From the NCBI GenBank assembly GCA_014529385.2, contig CM043942.1, positions 49,486,274 through 49,550,273 on the forward strand: a DNA stretch of 64,000 bases, given 5' to 3'. Of the stretch, positions 21,441 through 32,713 are shown one piece after another. The stretch's first letter is position 1. The number at the start of each line of letters is the position of its first letter. Position numbers and translations under genes: made by a program. Under the pieces are notes generated by a model. It was not told the origin of the DNA, did no database searches, and saw only the letters and a program-made list of their open reading frames with translations. This DNA comes from Adiantum capillus-veneris (taxonomy: Eukaryota; Streptophyta; Polypodiopsida; Polypodiales; Pteridaceae).

Positions 21441-22766
21441 CACTAGAATGGTATACAGGACACTTTTATGTCCTTGGACACTTTTGTGTCCTGTTAAGTG
21501 ACCCTTTTTCTTGAATTATTTGAAGAGTATGAAAATGAATTTCTAGGTGCTAATGTCCACAAAGTTGCCTTATGATCTGAAAAAAACTTAGCATTTTTGT
21601 TTTAGTATCGATCTCACCATTAACCTGACTCTTGCACAACATTTTTGAACCTAAACTGTGTGAAAAAACGGGTCTTGTTTTTGGCTTTTTTTCAATTTTT
21701 GGCAACTATACCACTCTAAACTTCTATGTTTGTGAGGTTTAGATGGCTAGAGGTTAGGCCTTCATAGTTCTCAAACTGTTTTGATGCTTGTAGGGAGAGC
21801 TAAGTGTTAAATTGAAAGTTATGACCAATTTACAGAATTGCATAATCTGTTTTTTTGGCCAAAATTAGCACATTTTATGATTTTTTTGGTGGCTTTCTTG
21901 ATATCCAATTAATTTTGATTGTGTAAGTGTAATGTATAACATAAAGCTAAGCTTCCTTGAGTTTTAAGGGACCTAATATGCTATATGCATAGTATATGAT
22001 GATGGTTGAGTTTTTTGATTTGCTGAAGAATACGATACATTTTAGAGTAGCAAGTATAAACTTTTCTCAATCGCTGTTTCTTAGGCCAATTGTGTGTATT
22101 TTGTAGTTAGTGACCATATCTAATCATAGACTACAAAACTTGGCTAGATATTGAGTAGTTTCTATGGGTTTCTAGAGGTCATAATGCTAAAACTAGTTTT
22201 TTCATGTTTGCTGTATTTAGCACTTTATCATTGCCCACAAGGTGTCGAATTGTAAGAGATCCATTATCCTTTTGACATGCTCCATGGCTCCTTTTGAATC
22301 AGAGGCCAACGGGAACTAAGAAAACATGTATTGTACTGTATTGAGCGTGACTATAGAAACTTTGATGATAGGTGTGAAGAATGGAAAAAATGCAACTTTT
22401 TTGTACTATTTTTTTGCCAAAAAAAAATTAGTGAGGTAAAAGCAACCATATGTTTGGTCACCAACGCATGAAGTTAACGGAGCATTTTATCTCATGTCCT
22501 ACAAAATCTCCACTCTTATTTATATGCAATCAACGTAAGAAATTGTTGTTTTGGGCAAAATGCATGGTCCATCAACTTTGGAGGCTTGTAGTGACCAAGG
22601 GATGAGGAAAAATTACAAGTTTCTCATTTTTTCCATATGTAGTAGTTATTGAACTATAAGCTCATGAAAGGATTTTCAAATATAAGTGGATCTACTATGG
22701 TTTTGGAATTTTTTCACAAAACCTTGAAAGGACACTTTTATGTCCTGTTAGGTTACCATTCTAGTG
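21441..22766 (+). mobile_element. CACTAG-ended non-autonomous DNA element, copy 2
   Basis: 1326 bp, starting CACTAGAATGGTA and ending TACCATTCTAGTG, flanked by ATAT on both sides. It is the inverted, diverged relative of 12190-13528, sharing the subterminal GGACACTTTTATGTCC and the internal order throughout. It lies inside the FLDD-lineage LTR about 90 bp from its start. No coding capacity. Confidence 0.75.
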
Positions 22767-23363
22767 ATATGCATTTTTCTATTTAGCATGCAAAAAGCTA
22801 GTCGAAGTCTGATGTGTCTCTCTTGTTGGGAATGGGCTTTGTCCTATGATCCGGGCTTCTTTGTGAACCTCTTCTTGGAGCATGGATGAAATAAGCCTAT
22901 AAAACATACCTCCTATCTACTAGGCATCCTAGGTGGCATATGACATGTGTAGCATGGCCAAAAGTGGCCTCAGTCATAGTATACCCCATGAGGTGTCATT
23001 CTACACATAGTAGGTACACTTTGGAGTGATTATGGACCTAGAAAAATCCTTTAGAAAAGTGGTTACGAGTTTGTTTGATGTCATCCATGATGTATGCAAA
23101 GCTCTCTCTCAATTATTTAAGAAGATATTTTATGCACATGTTCCCACCATAGCTCAACAACTCTTGGAGGCTTAACCCTTGACATGTGGCGGCAAGGAGA
23201 AGATATTTGGAGAAAGATCTAGAAGAACCTCTAGATATTTCTTGAAGAGAAAGATCCAGAAACTTTGAAGATAGTTTCAAGATATTTTGAAAAGATAGAT
23301 ACTTGTCACACAAATCCCTTGAATATTTCTAAGCAAATATGTTCTTCAAGGGGCAACTTCACC

Positions 23364-23371
23364 TATAAATA
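23364..23371 (+). promoter_or_regulatory. TATA box in FLDD-lineage LTR
   Basis: TATAAATA in the context ACCTATAAATAGAGCC, typical of plant core promoters. By position in the LTR it would define the U3/R boundary some 30 bp downstream. Confidence 0.6.
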
Positions 23372-24406
23372 GAGCCTCTTGCCCCTCACTTAAGCATCAA
23401 GAAAACCATCAGACAATCAAGTGCTCAAGCAATCCTCACAATCAAGCCACTCTATCAAGCCATCACCCAACCTCCTAGCCATCTCCTAGAGTGAAACTTT
23501 CTCTCAATTTCAGCCCAACACATCTTGAGCTTGCTACTTCATGCCTCAAGCCTTCTATCTCCTCACTTGTAGTACTCATACACTCTATGCAACCTTCTTT
23601 CATCGATAAGGAGGCATTGTTGGTGGCTCTCAAATGGTGTTGGGTAACTACTACTCATCTTTTACTTCATCAAGTTGGCTACAATACCACAAAGTCTTGA
23701 GGTGTGCTTCACTTCTTTGGCTTAATCTTGTGTGGGTCTTTGTGTTGTTTGACTGCTTTCTAATCTTTCTTAGATGAATAATCCCAATGGTGTAACCTTT
23801 CAACCCTTTCACTTTGTGCAAAATATTAGGATTAATGTTTGTATTAGCCATAAAATCCACTTCCAACAGAGAATTGTGTTACTCTTTGGGCCGGAAAGAC
23901 TGCGAGAAATTATTCTTTCTCCATGTCCTCTTATTTGCCACTACTAGACTACTCTAATTCTTTCGATGTGCACATATTTATTCTCCTCTAGGGGTTGAGC
24001 CTTGCTTTCTTAATATTACTATGACCAAGAAGACTTGTACAAATGGCTCACTCCTATCACTAGGCAAAACATCTACATCTTTGTAAGCACTAAGTCACAA
24101 TTTCAAAGAACCATTTGTAGTCTATTTGGAGCACAACGACTTGCTGCTATAAATGCATTAGTGAACCCTTTCATCTTACCTTTGATTAGATATGATCAAA
24201 GCCTTGATGTTTTCATCTTTGTTTTATTTTGAGGGTTTCATGTGTGCGTATGTGTGTGTCTGCGTGTAAGATTCCAATGGCTACACACAATGTATTTGCT
24301 ACAAACACTAAGCTTGCTTAAGTGAAAGCCTTCACAGTTTCTCCACAAACCCTCACAGCTAGAGGTCCGGCACCTTCCTGGCAAGACCGCCAACTCTTTG
24401 ACAGTG

Positions 24407-25615
24407 GGACATAGAGGGATTCAGTCTACCCTAAAGGGAATTGAAACATATTTCTATTGGCCTACCATGAAAGCAAACATACAAGAGTATGTTTCTAAAT
24501 GTTTGGTATGCCAAAAGACAAAATTTGATAGAGGGAAGCAACCTCAATAGCTTCAACCCTTGCCATTCCCTAATTCACCACGGGAGAGCATATCCATGGA
24601 TTTTATCTTTGGATTGCCTAAGTCTATCCATGGAAATACGGGAATATGGATGATAGTAGACAGGTTTAGTAAACAAGCTCATTTTATACATGTCAAAAAG
24701 ACTATTAAAGCCCATCAAATGGCAACTCTCATTATTTCACAAATTTTCAAGTACCATGGCTTGCCAATGTCCATAGTGTCGGATAGAGATCCTAGAATGA
24801 CCAGTAATTTTTGGAAGGGTCTCTTTGAGAATTTAGGGACAAGGCTAAACTTCTCTTCAGCATATAATCCACAAACGGATGGCCAAATTGAAATAGCTAA
24901 CCTAACAATTCTTAATCTACTAAAAGCCTATGTAACGGAAGTAATCAAAGATACCAATGGGAGAAGTACTTACCCTTAGTGGAGTATGCTTACAATAACA
25001 CTGTACATACTTCCATGGGAAAAACACCTTTTGAGGTAATTGAGGGAAGATCAAAAAGTCCCTTGATACTTAAGGTACATGGAAAGATCTTCGATGCAGA
25101 TGAGTATAGTCGAGACCTACAAGAATCTTTTCAAAAGATTAAGGATGCTATCTCTATCTCACAGCAAAGGAAAAAGGCTGCTGCTGACAAGCACAAAAGA
25201 GCCCAAGCCTTTAAAGAAAATGATTGGCACACGACGGGCAAGAATCCTATGGGACACCAAAAGTACTATGCTAAACTAGCAAAAAGATTCTTAGGCTAAT
25301 CAATGAGATGGCCTATCAACTCAAGTTGCCCAATCACTGTCTCATACACAATTCTTTCCATGTGAGCCTATTAAAGCCTTACAAAGGAGAGCCATCTCAA
25401 GAACCAACTACTGAAGACCCACCGGAGATCGAGGACCAAGAAGAGGTGCTGCATCCCGAGTCCATTCTCTGACATGAAGACAAGGTATTAAGAGGCGGTA
25501 AGACTATCCGACGATATCTTATTAAGTTTAAGAATTATCCTTTTGAAGATGCTAGATGGATGCAAGGCATACAATTAAAGGATAACCTAAATTTTGTCAA
25601 TGCTTCCCAAGAGTA
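24407..25615 (+). pseudogene. pol: Chromovirus copy C: integrase and chromodomain
   Basis: Matches copy A from about 3717. The integrase zinc finger end (KCLVCQKTKFD, first Cys region intact), core MDFIFGLP, VSDRDPRMTSNFW and AYNPQTDGQIE run to a stop at 24977-24979. This lies after the same one-base loss seen in copy A (NGRSTYP before the stop). The next frame runs WSMLTIT.../EYAYNNTVHTS to 25299, where about 60 bp of copy A sequence is missing, then a chromodomain-like end IRRYLIKFKNYPFEDARWM. The 5' part is absent; the FLDD LTR ends just before it. Confidence 0.85.
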
Positions 25616-25970
25616 AGAAAATGTACAAATGTTAAAAATGAACAAAGTTTTTGTCTTATAAGACTCTCTTTTTCTTTATTGTGCACAAAAATGAAGTAGT
25701 ATGCATGCTTAGATCAAGTTTGTGGAGACGACGTCTCTCGAAAACCAAGTAGAGCTTGTCACTCTACTATGGAAGACCGATAGGACTAATGTGCAGACAT
25801 GCTTGCGGCAGCTTAGGCTCTCAAGTGCCAAATGGACTAGTCATTCATTCTGGAACGATGTTGTAGGGTAACATAGGGATCCTCTACCCGCTAAGAAAAA
25901 TGACTCATGAATATGCTTTATCTTCTCTACACCATAGTCGAGGATGACTATGATTTCAAGAGAGAGGTAA

Positions 25971-27190
25971 TGTCATAATAATAAAGTTCTAATTCTCCTA
26001 AATGATTTTCTCATGTTAAACTGATCATTTAATATGGGGAAGTGCCAAGGGAGAAAAAGCTAGAATATTGGTTAAGTTAGCAGACCGGCCACAATAGGGA
26101 TCCAAAGGAGGGAAAATAGGGATCCAAAAGGGGGTCCATCTGCAAAAGAGCTATGTGCAACAATGGGCTTAAAAGACCCTAAGGTTCAGCCCATTAAGAC
26201 TTTCAAAATGCTAAGGTTCCAAAATTCAAAGGTTGTGTCCAAATGTCAAACATTAGGGAAGTTGGATGCTTTGTGTGTTCCCCAAAAGTCTTCATCCATC
26301 CCTACATAGGAGGGGGTGAGCCTTGCAAGTAGGGAATGAGAGAGAAGATCACACACACACACACACACACACAAGCTCCCTTTACACAAAGGGAATGAGG
26401 GACACATGTGAGATCCCTAGCCCAGATGCCCACAAGGTGTACTCAAATCCTATTGGATGGCCTTGGAGGTGGACCAATGAGAATTAATCTAGAGTAAATC
26501 TAGTTGAATTAATTAAAAAACACTTAATAAAAGAACCAATGGGAATTTAAGCTCTCTAGAAGACTATTGGACAGTCTCCCAAGGGGTCCAATGAGCATTC
26601 AACAGCCCAATGGCTTGCCTGATTCCTATTGGCCAGGAGGCAAAGGGGTCCAATGAGAGTTTAGTTGGATTAAATAATTACCTAAAGCTCTCACAAAAGG
26701 GGGACACATGTCAGAAGGCTATCACTGATGCTGCTTAATTGTCATTGGCTAAGCCTGGGGAGGTCTAATAGGATGCTAGCATGAGTAATTAGCAAGGGGG
26801 GTCGACCAAGAGAGATAGGGGGCTGATTTTTGCAAGGCATTATCACACACACACACACACAATCTCATGTGTGAAGCAAAGAATACTCTCTCTCTCTCTC
26901 TTCTCAAGCTTTAATGGAAAGCTTATCACCTACTCCAAGCTTGTGAGAAGGGAGGCCTACATCAACAACTCTTGGCTTTGTGATGCAAATCCAACCAAGA
27001 GCCAAGCTTCAATGCATGCTCATCTCGTCTACCATGCTAATTACTAAGCTAAGCTATGCTAATATGAGTGATTATGTCAGGAGATGTATATATTTCTCGT
27101 AAGAATACTCCTTCTTCCTCTCAATCTACTCTCATAGCCCGCTAGCTCTCACCATCTTCGAAGGTGTGTGAGGTGTTGGGTCTGAGACCG
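25971..27190 (+). repeat. 3' LTR of chromovirus copy C, right end missing
   Basis: Starts TGTCATAATAATAAAG like the LTR at 5340 and follows it to GGTCTGAGACCG. The last 370 bp or so of the copy A LTR is not recognisable afterwards. It has an expanded CA run near 26350 and another near 26850, and a CT run near 26888. Clear divergence from the A/B LTR shows an older insertion. Confidence 0.78.
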
Positions 27191-28573
27191 TGAGGGAATT
27201 GATATTGTTTTGACAGTACGTTTTTTCTCCACTCTTGAGCTTCCTTGGAAGCCAAGGTAAGTGAACATGAGTAATCAATCACCATGATGCCGTCTTTCAA
27301 GAGAAGAGGCTAAATTTTGTGGTTTTTTTTATAGATATGAGTAATATGGAAGAGAAAAAATGAGACTATGTGGTCAATTTTGGAATGGAAGTGTGTGTAG
27401 GAGACATGAGTTCACCATGGTTTCTCTTATTCTTCAAGGTTGAGAAGAAGGTGAGTAGGGTGTAGAGAGGAGTGGTGAGAGAGGTGGGGATGATGAGTGG
27501 AGAAGTGTGTGTGAAAGAGGAAAATGATAAAGTGGAAGAGGGAGTGTGGATGCATAGCATGGGCAAACTGAGGTCCACCAATAAAATCATAGCTCATAGC
27601 TCGTAGCTCAAAAGAATATGAAAAAATTTGAGGTAAAAGTTCAGCTCACGAGCTACAACTTTTGTTGTATCACCTTTTCAAATTCGGGGAGCATGTGATC
27701 TTTAAAAATTCAGCAATACCGAATGTTTTTTCCACTGCACAAAGTCCTTGTGAGGTCCTTCTTTGGATGATTCTTTTGAATACCTCCAAGAGTGAGCCTC
27801 CCATAGTGCATGCATGCATGCCACATACCCTTGACCTTATTTGGTAGGTCTATAATTGAAGATATTGTTGAGATCATGATATAAGTGAATAGTACAACTA
27901 AGAAAATCAAATATTGAGGGGTCTAAAAAAATATGTACATGTCAAATATAAATAATATAGGTGGAAAAAATATGAAGGGGTCAAAATAAATGTCTCTCAT
28001 TATAAGCCTACCATAAAAAGATGAATATTTTGGTGGTCTAATTTATGAGAGGAATAGAGAATAGATGTAGGAAGGAAAAAATGACAATAGTGAAAAAATA
28101 TACACATAAATAAACTAGTTTTTTTGGATTTTTGTTGGGATGGAGTTACACAAAAAATAAGAGAAGCTTGCATGAAATTATTTTTATATGGAATAAAGAG
28201 TATGCAAAATGGTAAGAAAAAATATGGCAATGTTGAGTCAATGTACATAGCATAAATAACACACCATAGGTAGAAATATTTAAATAAATACCAAAATAAT
28301 TATGAAAAATTCTTTTATTTAGGCTCTATATACAATGAAATATTTACACACAAATGGGCCATAATATATTTTATTTTTTTGAGTTTATTTAATTTTTTGG
28401 CTGAACTAGCCCAGTGACTAGCTAGCTGAAGGTTTTTAAGAAAATATGGACAAAGTCCCTAACTCAGACGCCTTTGTACAGTGAAATGGTAGGGATAACC
28501 AAAATGTTTGAGTGATTTGATAGGGTGAGGTAGCTTACTATGGCAATTATGGAAAGCTGAAAAACGGCTATCA
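27191..28573 (-). repeat. Possible 3' LTR of the Tat-type element
   Basis: AT-rich, no convincing ORF. On the minus strand a purine-rich GAGGGAGGGCTA lies before TGATAGCCG (28573), and the opposite end reads CAATTCCCTCA at 27191, where chromovirus LTR homology ends. TGA...TCA ends would fit an LTR of about 1.38 kb, but there is no second LTR to compare, so this is tentative. Confidence 0.35.
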
Positions 28574-28601
28574 TTAGCCCTCCCTCAGGATGATGGTATA
28601 T

Positions 28602-29279
28602 TCATGTACCATCATAGAGTATCTTTTTCAAAGAGAGTGCTTTAGAGTCCTTGACGAGATCTTCATTGTTTGGCTCCTCAAAATTTTGGCTGGAGCTACA
28701 CTCATGCTTCATGTAACAATACTTACATGAGACAACTGCCCTTTGACAGATCTTTGGTAGAAGGCGACTCAAATAGGGCTTCAAGCGATAACCATTTACC
28801 TTCCTAGAGTGCTCTTTCCCATTCAAGTCCATAAGTTGATAGTAACTTGAATTAAAAGCCTTCTTAACTATATATGGCCCCTGCCATGTAGTTTCAAATT
28901 TGGCATCAAAACGATTATCGAGTCAATTGTCATACCTTAGCACAAGATCTCCTTCATTGATGCCTTTGTCCTTTAGTTTCTTGTCAAGCTTCTCCTTCGC
29001 CTGCGTAGCTTTCCTCTTGTAGCACTCATATACTGCTTCTCTTTTCCACTCAAGCTCAGCTAAGGTAAGAAGTCGATCCATCCATGCTTCTTGATCATCT
29101 TGTGCTGCTTTTCCATGAATTCGCATTGTTGGAATGTTGAGCTCAATTGGTTGTAAAGCCTCTTGACCATAGACCAAGTGAAATGGTGTAAACTTCGTGG
29201 CTTCCCTATATGTGGTTCGATATACCCACAAGGCACCATCCAAGAAGTCATCCCACAACTTTGTCTTGTTTCTCACCAT
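28602..29279 (-). pseudogene. pol: Integrase C-terminal part (Tat-type)
   Basis: Frame 28923-29279 holds TKLWDDFLDGALWVYRTTYREATKFTPFHLVYGQEALQPIEL, the usual end of the integrase core, and a basic helix (ECYKRKATQAKEKLDKKLKDKG). After a short gap, 28602-28832 carries NGYRLKPYLSRL, the typical end of the C-terminal barrel. Breaks near 28922 and 28833 separate them. Confidence 0.78.
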
Positions 29280-29317
29280 CTTTCTAATGATGCCTGCAAT
29301 GACACCATTAGATTTTT

Positions 29318-30748
29318 CTACCAGACCATTGGATTGGGATAGTAGGGTGTCCTATGACGATGTAGAATGTGAAGTTCTTCACAGACTTCTATGAGCAAGC
29401 CCTTTCTAAACCCTGGACCATTATCAGAAACAATCTCCAAAGGTGTGTCAAATCTACAACAAATGTGGGTGTAGACAAATTTGCTCACTATCCTCTCATT
29501 TACCTTTGCCGCACTTTGTGCTTCCACCCACCTAGTCATATAGTCTACAGCCACTAGAATGTAGAGTTTACCATTTTTTGTCCTAGGGAGAGGATCCATA
29601 GCATCAGTGCCCCACTTTTCAAAGGTTCCATTTGCAAACACGATTTGCCTTGGACCATAAACCAATCTTCTGTTCCCATTTACCTGACAATTGTGAAAAC
29701 TTTTGCACCAATGTTGGACATCCACATGTAGACTTGGCCAAACATACCCCGCATGCAAAACCTTCTTCACACTTAACTCTTGGGAAAAATGACCACCACA
29801 TGCCTCTTCATGCAAACCTTTTAGAATGACTGGAATTTCCTTGATAGTTGGTACTCTTCTGCACACTTTATCCTTCCCTCTTTGATAGAGGGATCCTTCT
29901 AGAAAGAGATACGCGCTTGCCTTTTTCATGAGTCTCCTCTTCTGAGCCTTTGTCAAGTCTTGTGGAAACTCACCCTCCAAAATGTAGCTAATAATGGGAG
30001 TCAATGACTCCAATCCCTGGTATCTCGGTTGCTTGACAGTTGCTGCCACCATGATGACCTGCACTTCTTTCTCAACACATGTAACTGCTTGTTGTGCAAG
30101 TAAATCGGCATCTTCATTTTGTTTCCTAGGAATATGATATAGTTGCACTTCTTCAAACTGATTAAACATCCTACAAATGGCATGAACTTTTGTCCTTAAT
30201 CTTTCATTCTTGCATGCCCAAATGCCTAAAATTTGCTTCACAATGAGAAGTGCATCCCCTTTTACCATGAGACATTGTATACCTTGGCCAATGCATATCT
30301 TTAAACCATGAAGTAGTGTGTCGTATTGTGCTTCATTGTTGCTAGTTGAACCTGGTAGATTGACCTTCTCTTTCATGACCACCTCTCCACTTGGGTTGAG
30401 CAATACTAGCCCTCCCCCTGCTTTTCCTGTGGCTTGTCGAAAAGCTCCATCAAAGAACAAGGTAAAAGCATTAGAAATACTTTTAGGTGGTGGCAATGGT
30501 AGGGTCTTTACTTCAGGCACCTTAATCTCCTTCTCATGTACCCTATAAGTAAGGATCCTTGCCAATTGTGCACGCACACTATCTTCTACCTTGAAAGAGT
30601 ATTGGAACTCTTGCAATTCCATAATCCACTTTGAGATCCTAGTGCTAAGATTCATTTGAGATGACACCCAAGGAAATAAATTTTCTGCAGTGAGAATTAC
30701 AAAAGGTTTTGGTAGCAAGTAGCATCTAAACTTTCTCACCGCAAACAT
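29318..30748 (-). pseudogene. pol: RNase H, archaeal-type RNase H and integrase (Tat-type)
   Basis: 476-residue open segment. About 1-70: end of the retroviral RNase H (VRKFRCYLLPKPFVILTAENLF). About 90-220: second RNase H, with TLFFDGAFRQATGKAGGG, STSNNEAQYDTLLHGLKI, VKGDALLIVKQI and RKQNEDADLLAQQAV giving the D-E-D-D residues. About 240-365: YLFLEGSLYQRGKDKVCRRV and the integrase zinc finger HEEACGGHF, with a poor CC pair. Then the core: WGTDAMDPLP, VDYMTRWVEAQ, VSDNGPGF. Ends at 29318 shortly before the catalytic Glu. Confidence 0.85.
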
Positions 30749-31698
30749 GAGAGAGAAAGCATCATGAGTTCTGTCTCCGTGTAGCCTCTCTCCAAAGCAT
30801 TCATGACCCTACTAGCAAAGTAGATGGGTCGTATCCTGGTACTATGGGGATCTTGTTGTAATAAAACTACACCAATTGTTTCCTTCCCAACACTAGAGCT
30901 AACAAAGAATGTGTACTCCCAACAAGGAGGCATGAGTATTGGTAGCTCTGACAAAATGACTTTAATGTTACAAAAGTACTCTTCAAGCTCATAAGACCAT
31001 GCAAATTCTACTTGTTGTGTCAATTTTTGCAAAGGATGAAGCAACTTCGAAGCTAAGTGAATAAAGCGTGACATATACTTCACCTTTTGAATGAATGAGA
31101 TGACCTCTTTGAGATTCTTGGGTGATGTGAGCTCAATAAGAGCCTTTGCCTTTGAAGGATCCACCTCAATGCCTTTATAGGAAACCTTGTGACCAAGCAA
31201 GATCACTTCATCCTCACCTATGTGACACTTGTTGGGGTTGAGTTGACCTCCCATGTCGTAGAGCTTCTTTAAACCTTCTTCTACCCTTTGTAGATGCAAT
31301 GATTTTGAGCTATAAATGCAAAAATCATCAATAAAAACCCTAATGGACTTTCCAAAGAATGCTTGAAACACCATGTTCATGAAGCGTTGGAAAGTTGCAG
31401 GAGCATTTGTCAGACCAAATGGCATGACTCTAAAAAAATAACAACCCCAAGGAGTGATGAAGGTTGTTTTCAACTGATCTTCCAATGCGATACCTATTTG
31501 AAAGTAACCCGAGTAGCCATCATACACAGTGTACTTTTCATGACCAGCTACCTCGTTTAGTATCTCATCTTGAAATGGGAGGGGAAAGTGATCTCTTTTT
31601 GTTGCCTCATTGAGTGGACGGTAATCCACACACACCCTCCACTTGCCATTTTTCTTAGGAGTGACAACAACGAGAGAGACCCACTCTGAATTCTCCAC
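30736..31698 (-). pseudogene. pol: Reverse transcriptase (Tat-type)
   Basis: 320 residues: VVTPKKNGKWRVCVDYRPLNEATKRDHFPLPF, YDGYSGYFQIGIA, PFGLTNAPATFQRFMN, active-site box FIDD (VFIDDFCIYSS), LLGHKVSYKGIEVDPSKAKA, and the start of RNase H (VVLLQQDPHSTRIRPIYFASRVMN). A frameshift at about 30740 separates it from the rest. The first Met is internal to RT; the real protein begins far upstream. Confidence 0.87.
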
Positions 31699-31813
31699 TG
31701 GATAAATTAAACCTGTTGCTAGAAGCTTTCTTACCTCCTTGAGTAAATCCTGCTCCTTGATGACTCCTAGCCTTCATAGCTTTTGAGCCTTAGGTGTGGC
31801 CTCTGGCTTTAAC

Positions 31814-32404
31814 TCAATTGTGTTGAACAGTATCTACTCCACGCTCATCGGTGTAGTCTTTAGCAAAAAGCCTAGGAAATTTCCTTAACACACCTTTGAG
31901 ATCCTCTCTTTCATCCTTTGTAAGTGTTGTAGATAACATACCTTCTAGCATTCTTTCATGTTCCACTTTTTGTTTTTCCTGGGAACCTACCTCTTCCAAC
32001 CCTGGGCAAGAGGTCTCTTGGTTGTTTGGCTTAAACCTTACCCCCATGAATTTGATGGAAGACTCCTCTTCAGTAATGCTGCCGCTACTTTCTCCTTCTG
32101 AAGTGCTATCGGTCTAGCCTTCCTCCGTCTCACTTTGAGATGATTCTTCATGGAGCTCCTCTTGGCGTTGCTCCTTCATGTCAAAGACAACCTTCTTATG
32201 ATTGTCATTCTTGCAAATTAGCTTTCCACTCTCCCAATCCTGCAAAGCTCGCATTTTCATTAGCCATGGTCTCGCTAGGATAAATGGGTAACCATTTCCT
32301 TTCGTAGACATAACATAAAAATCCACTGCCTTCTTAATGCCAAAGGCCTCTACAAAAACATTTTTACAAATGCCTACACACCTAGCTTTGCTATTGTTTG
32401 CCAT
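31814..32404 (-). pseudogene. pol: Protease end and protease-RT linker (Tat-type)
   Basis: 32114-32404: NNSKARCVGICKNVFVEAFG, VDFYVMSTKGNGYPFILARPWLMKMRALQDWESGKL, the second half of a retropepsin with the LARPWL wall motif. It is followed by an acidic Glu-rich linker. 31814-32047 continues with GVRFKPNNQETSCPGLEE and DEREDLKGVLRKFPRLFAKDY, the conserved lead-in to RT. The catalytic half of the protease is not recognisable. Confidence 0.7.
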
Positions 32405-32616
32405 CTTGACTTAAATGGAGCTAAAGGCCATGTCTTTGTTGGCAACCAGCTCGACGCCATTTTGAGTATGCTTTTGGATGGGAGGTTTTTCTTGCCCAAA
32501 TATGGCGGAGGCATGCCCATACCATTCACAACAACGCAAGCAATGACACCATGGTCAACAATGTGCAAGCAACGACGCACTCTGTAGACCCTAGAAATCT
32601 ACATGGCTCAAGTAAC

Positions 32617-32619
<3 letters not shown>

Positions 32620-32712
<93 letters not shown>
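32620..32712. repeat. (CT)n microsatellite, 93 bp
   Basis: Uninterrupted CT. It marks the end of recognisable Tat-type pol. All ORFs across it reading LSLSLS or ERERER are artefacts. Confidence 0.97.

Positions 32713-32713
<1 letters not shown>

Larger units (their letters stand above)
15883..24403 (+). mobile_element. FLDD-lineage Ty3/gypsy element: pol and 3' LTR
   Basis: Plus-strand element entered in its protease region (the 5' part is separated by the minus-strand element). It contains protease, RT, RNase H and integrase in gypsy order, all broken by frameshifts, then a polypurine tract and a 3' LTR ending at 24403. The RT box FLDD, GDLYSGYDQFQL, and integrase LVLAREDLTNQVEGRAL and NGKSERGHPP set it apart from the chromovirus, Tat and Athila elements nearby. 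Three later insertions interrupt it: 19549-19840, about 19841-21282 and 21441-22766. Confidence 0.82.
21350..24403 (+). repeat. 3' LTR of FLDD-lineage element (with insertion)
   Basis: Starts TGTCGTGTTGTGG and ends CAACTCTTTGACA; TGTC...GACA ends are shared with the LTR at 60553-61432, and the last 40 bases resemble that LTR too. About 1.72 kb without the DNA element at 21441-22766 and its flank. A TATA box with context CTATAAATAGAGCC lies at 23364-23371. No coding sequence was recognised; the ORFs within are short and unlike any family. Confidence 0.68.
28574..32590 (-). mobile_element. Tat-lineage Ty3/gypsy pol, decayed
   Basis: Minus-strand pol in the order protease (32404), RT (31698), RNase H, second RNase H, integrase (to 28602). 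No gag is present; homology fades just before the CT microsatellite at 32620. The second RNase H after the normal one is the hallmark of Tat-lineage elements. Several frameshifts, so non-functional. Confidence 0.85.

Noticed and set aside
27366-28250. Short minus-strand ORFs
   Set aside because: AT-rich, low-complexity translations without motifs; probably part of a non-coding LTR.
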